This document shows positions 5,883 to 8,150 of a stretch of DNA of 8,150 bases, in pieces. Both the position numbers and the translations under genes were made by a program. The notes under the pieces are model-generated. The model did not search any database, was not told the DNA's origin, and saw only the letters and a list, made by a program, of their open reading frames with translations. Each line of letters starts with the position of its first letter. Position 1 is the stretch's first letter. Source of the DNA: Actinomycetes bacterium (lineage in GTDB: Bacteria > Actinomycetota > Actinomycetes > S36-B12 > GCA-2699445); NCBI GenBank assembly GCA_022600255.1, contig JAHZKU010000291.1:1-8150 (forward strand), in the 5' to 3' direction.

Positions 5883-8150
5883 TCAGGCCGTGGCAGCGGC
5901 GGAGAGGTAGCGTTCCTTGAACGCCTCCTGCGGGATCGGCCGACCAAGGTGGAAGCCCTGAACTGCCTCGCTGCCAGCCCACCGCATAGCCTGCAACTGC
6001 TCGGCTGTCTCCACCCCGGTGGCGATCACTCGCCACCCCATAGCGTGCGCCATGGCGCCACACCCCACGGCCAGCCGCCGACCAGCGTCAGACGATCCGG
6101 CCTCTCTCACTACCCGCCGCCCAATCTGGGCGGCGTGGATCGTCGGGCGAGCCAAATCGGAAAGCCGCGCTGTCCCCATTCCGAAGTCGTTCACCGCAAT
6201 TTCCACGCCCACATCGGCCAGCGCCTCGCTGGCCAGCACCGACCACTCGACGTCTGCCGCCAAGGACTCCTGCGAAACCTCGATCCGCAGGCGATCGGGC
6301 GAAACACCCGAGAGCCTGCAGAAATGGACCAGCGAGTCCGGCGTGCTCTTGTCCAGCCACTGGCTGCGGGCAAGGTTCACCCCGAGCCGGAACCCTGCTG
6401 GTAACAAGGAATCCCAGTCCGCCAACAAGGCGACGGCCTGCTGCAGGGTCCAGTCTCCGACCTCCGGCGAAATTCCGGTTCGCAGCACGTCGAACGGCTC
6501 AATGAGGCCTCGCTCCGGGTGGCGCCACCGCAACAACGCTTCGGCACCGACTAAGGCGCCGGCGGTATCAAACTGCGGTTGAATGTGCAGGACAAACTCT
6601 TCGCGACCACGACCTCCATGCATATTCCGAGCCAGCACATCCGCCTCGGCGTGCAGTTCCGACAGCGCCTCGTCATAGAGCACCCAACGGTCGCGTCCCC
6701 GACCCTTTGCTTCATACATCGCGGCATCGGCTCTGCGCAGAAACTCCTCTACCTCACTCAGTCCCGATTGTGTGCCTGGCTCCGGGGAGTAGACCACCGC
6801 CCCCACGCTTGCGGTTGTTCTCACCTGCCCGATCGCGACCTCAAAGGGTTCTTCCATGGCCTGCACGACGCGCTGGGCAATCATCGGCACCGTGGTGTCA
6901 TCCACCGACCCCTCCACCAACACAGCGAACTCATCCCCGTGCAGGCGGGCGACCGTGTCCGTGACTCGGCAAGATTCCAGCAACCGTGCCCCGAATTCCT
7001 CCAAGACATCGTCCCCAATATCGTGACCGTGCTGGTCATTCAGGTGCTTGAAATGGTCTAGGTCGCAGAAGATCAGCCCAACTTGGCCACCGTTGCGGGC
7101 CGCTAGGTTGAGCCCGTGTTCGGCCCGGTCCATCAGCACGGCTCGATTCGGCAGACCCGTGAGGATGTCGTGGGTTGCCTCGTAGGACAGCGCGCGCTCG
7201 CGGGACGCACGATCAGTGATGTCGGCGATAGTAATCGACACGCCAACGCCAGAGATCACTGCGGAGTGCACGGAAAAGGTGTGGGACTCACCTTCCACCT
7301 CCACTTCGTAGTCCGCGTGGCTGCGCGACCACTGCTGCGATAGCGTCTTGGCCACCTGCTGGTCGAAGTCTGCTTGCACCGCACTGCCCAGCACGGACCC
7401 AACGGCGTCGCGCAATCGAGCCCCCACCCCCCATTGGCGTCCCATCCGATTCACCCAGGCCCGACTCGCCGCAATCAGGACTCCCTCCTCATTCACCACG
7501 GCACTCATCATCGGCGACGCATCTAGTGCGGCTTGTGCCAGTTTTTCCTGTCGCTCCAGCGCAACTCGTGCGCGTTGCGCTTCACCGATCGGGCGAAGCA
7601 CCAACGCCATGCCCGCTGCGTCTCCCTCCAGTGGATCTGGGAGAGGGGCGGCTGACGCCTCTACCTCCACGAAACTGCCAGATCTCGTGGCAAGTTTGGC
7701 GGACGCGGTCCAATCACTGGGCGTTCGGAGTTGCTGCTCCCATACCCGACCTGCACCATTGGCGCTGTCGGGAGAACTTGGCATCAGCACCCGCGCTAGC
7801 GGCCTCCCCAACACTTCGGCCCGCTCGAAGCCAAACAGCGACTCGGCCCGCTCATTCCAGAACGTGACGCGGGCATCTTGGTCCGTTGCCACCACAGCGT
7901 CCGAAATAGCATTCAGGGCCGTGCTGGCGATCCGCCCGCGATCCACGATCTCCGAGAGCCGAATCACGGCCCCCAGCGCCTCCGCCAACCGCTCAGCAAA
8001 CTCCTGGTCCGTGGCCTGCACCGGCGGATGATCCCCATGTCGGCTGAGGGTAAGGACACCAAGCACCTCGCCACCCGACGTGATTGGTGTTGCTAAGAAA
8101 GAGTTGAGTTCCCACAGTTCGGCGTATCCGCGGTAAGGCGGTAGCCGGGC
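5883..8150 (-). CDS. GAF-PAS-PAS-GGDEF-EAL cyclic-di-GMP protein (5' end beyond window)
   Basis: Partial: the frame is still open at the window edge, and residue 1 below is the codon at 8150-8148. The 755 visible residues begin in the second half of a GAF domain (SFLATPITSGGEVLGVLTLS at 13-32). PAS1 is at about 77-188 (SDAVVATDQDARVTFWNERA near 82-101) and PAS2 at about 203-313 (SPMMSAVVNEEGVLIAASRA). The GGDEF domain, about 323-495, has LTGLPNR, CDLDHFKHLND (metal Asp363), GHDIGDDVL, the product-inhibition site RVTD at 395-398 and the signature HGDEF at 404-408. It may still make c-di-GMP. The EAL domain, about 509-748, keeps EAL 537-539, Asn592, Glu624 and Gln731. It has Gln627, Asn654, Gln675, Gly677 and Thr711 where active enzymes carry Glu, Asp, Lys, Asp and Glu, so phosphodiesterase activity is doubtful. 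No membrane helix is visible. GTG 8066 is an internal codon within the GAF domain, not the start. Confidence 0.94.
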   Translation of the reverse strand, partial: ARLPPYRGYAELWELNSFLATPITSGGEVLGVLTLSRHGDHPPVQATDQEFAERLAEALGAVIRLSEIVDRGRIASTALNAISDAVVATDQDARVTFWNERAESLFGFERAEVLGRPLARVLMPSSPDSANGAGRVWEQQLRTPSDWTASAKLATRSGSFVEVEASAAPLPDPLEGDAAGMALVLRPIGEAQRARVALERQEKLAQAALDASPMMSAVVNEEGVLIAASRAWVNRMGRQWGVGARLRDAVGSVLGSAVQADFDQQVAKTLSQQWSRSHADYEVEVEGESHTFSVHSAVISGVGVSITIADITDRASRERALSYEATHDILTGLPNRAVLMDRAEHGLNLAARNGGQVGLIFCDLDHFKHLNDQHGHDIGDDVLEEFGARLLESCRVTDTVARLHGDEFAVLVEGSVDDTTVPMIAQRVVQAMEEPFEVAIGQVRTTASVGAVVYSPEPGTQSGLSEVEEFLRRADAAMYEAKGRGRDRWVLYDEALSELHAEADVLARNMHGGRGREEFVLHIQPQFDTAGALVGAEALLRWRHPERGLIEPFDVLRTGISPEVGDWTLQQAVALLADWDSLLPAGFRLGVNLARSQWLDKSTPDSLVHFCRLSGVSPDRLRIEVSQESLAADVEWSVLASEALADVGVEIAVNDFGMGTARLSDLARPTIHAAQIGRRVVREAGSSDAGRRLAVGCGAMAHAMGWRVIATGVETAEQLQAMRWAGSEAVQGFHLGRPIPQEAFKERYLSAAATA

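Noticed and set aside
7348..8031. 227-codon plus-strand open frame opposite the PAS region
   Set aside because: An antisense shadow of the GAF/PAS domains, with Ser/Ala/Arg-rich composition and no ribosome site or motif.

Overview
The window is GC-rich, densely packed bacterial chromosome. Several traits point to a high-GC actinobacterium: strong GC bias at third codon positions, frequent GTG/TTG starts, a probable leaderless promoter, terminator-like hairpins without long U-tracts, and a conserved protein resembling a family I remember from mycobacteria and relatives. This assignment is inference; there is no rRNA or other phylogenetic marker here. I see no insertion sequence, CRISPR array, tRNA or rRNA.

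Layout. (a) 1-219: no recognisable gene. (b) 220-1581 (+): a 12-helix MHS-type metabolite:H+ symporter, the only plus-strand gene. (c) 1582-1673: convergent intergenic gap with two hairpins. (d) 1674-3831 (-): probable drug/xenobiotic-response cluster. In transcription order it is a MarR-type repressor, an MFS exporter of the EntS/MFS_3 type starting just after the MarR stop, and, after a 128-bp gap, a macrophage migration inhibitory factor (MIF)-like tautomerase. Upstream of marR lies an array of TATCGKKMGCAA half-sites that looks like its operator. (e) 3955-4233: intergenic. (f) 4234-4810 (-): two overlapping genes, a small single-helix membrane protein and a conserved soluble protein of unknown function. 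(g) 4940-5776 (-): an alpha/beta hydrolase with an epoxide-hydrolase catalytic triad and cap tyrosines, with a probable leaderless promoter. (h) 5883-8150 (-): a large GAF-PAS-PAS-GGDEF-EAL c-di-GMP protein whose N-terminus runs off the window.

Functional picture. Nothing here is a clear new defence or mobile system. The more interesting points are the MIF homologue next to a MarR/efflux pair, the ordered operator array, the GGDEF-EAL protein whose EAL domain has lost several catalytic residues while the GGDEF domain looks usable, and the overlapping small-membrane-protein/unknown-protein pair. The MarR-exporter pair plausibly acts as one ligand-induced efflux unit. The epoxide-hydrolase-like enzyme and the tautomerase could both act on small electrophilic or aromatic compounds, but nothing in the sequence links them.
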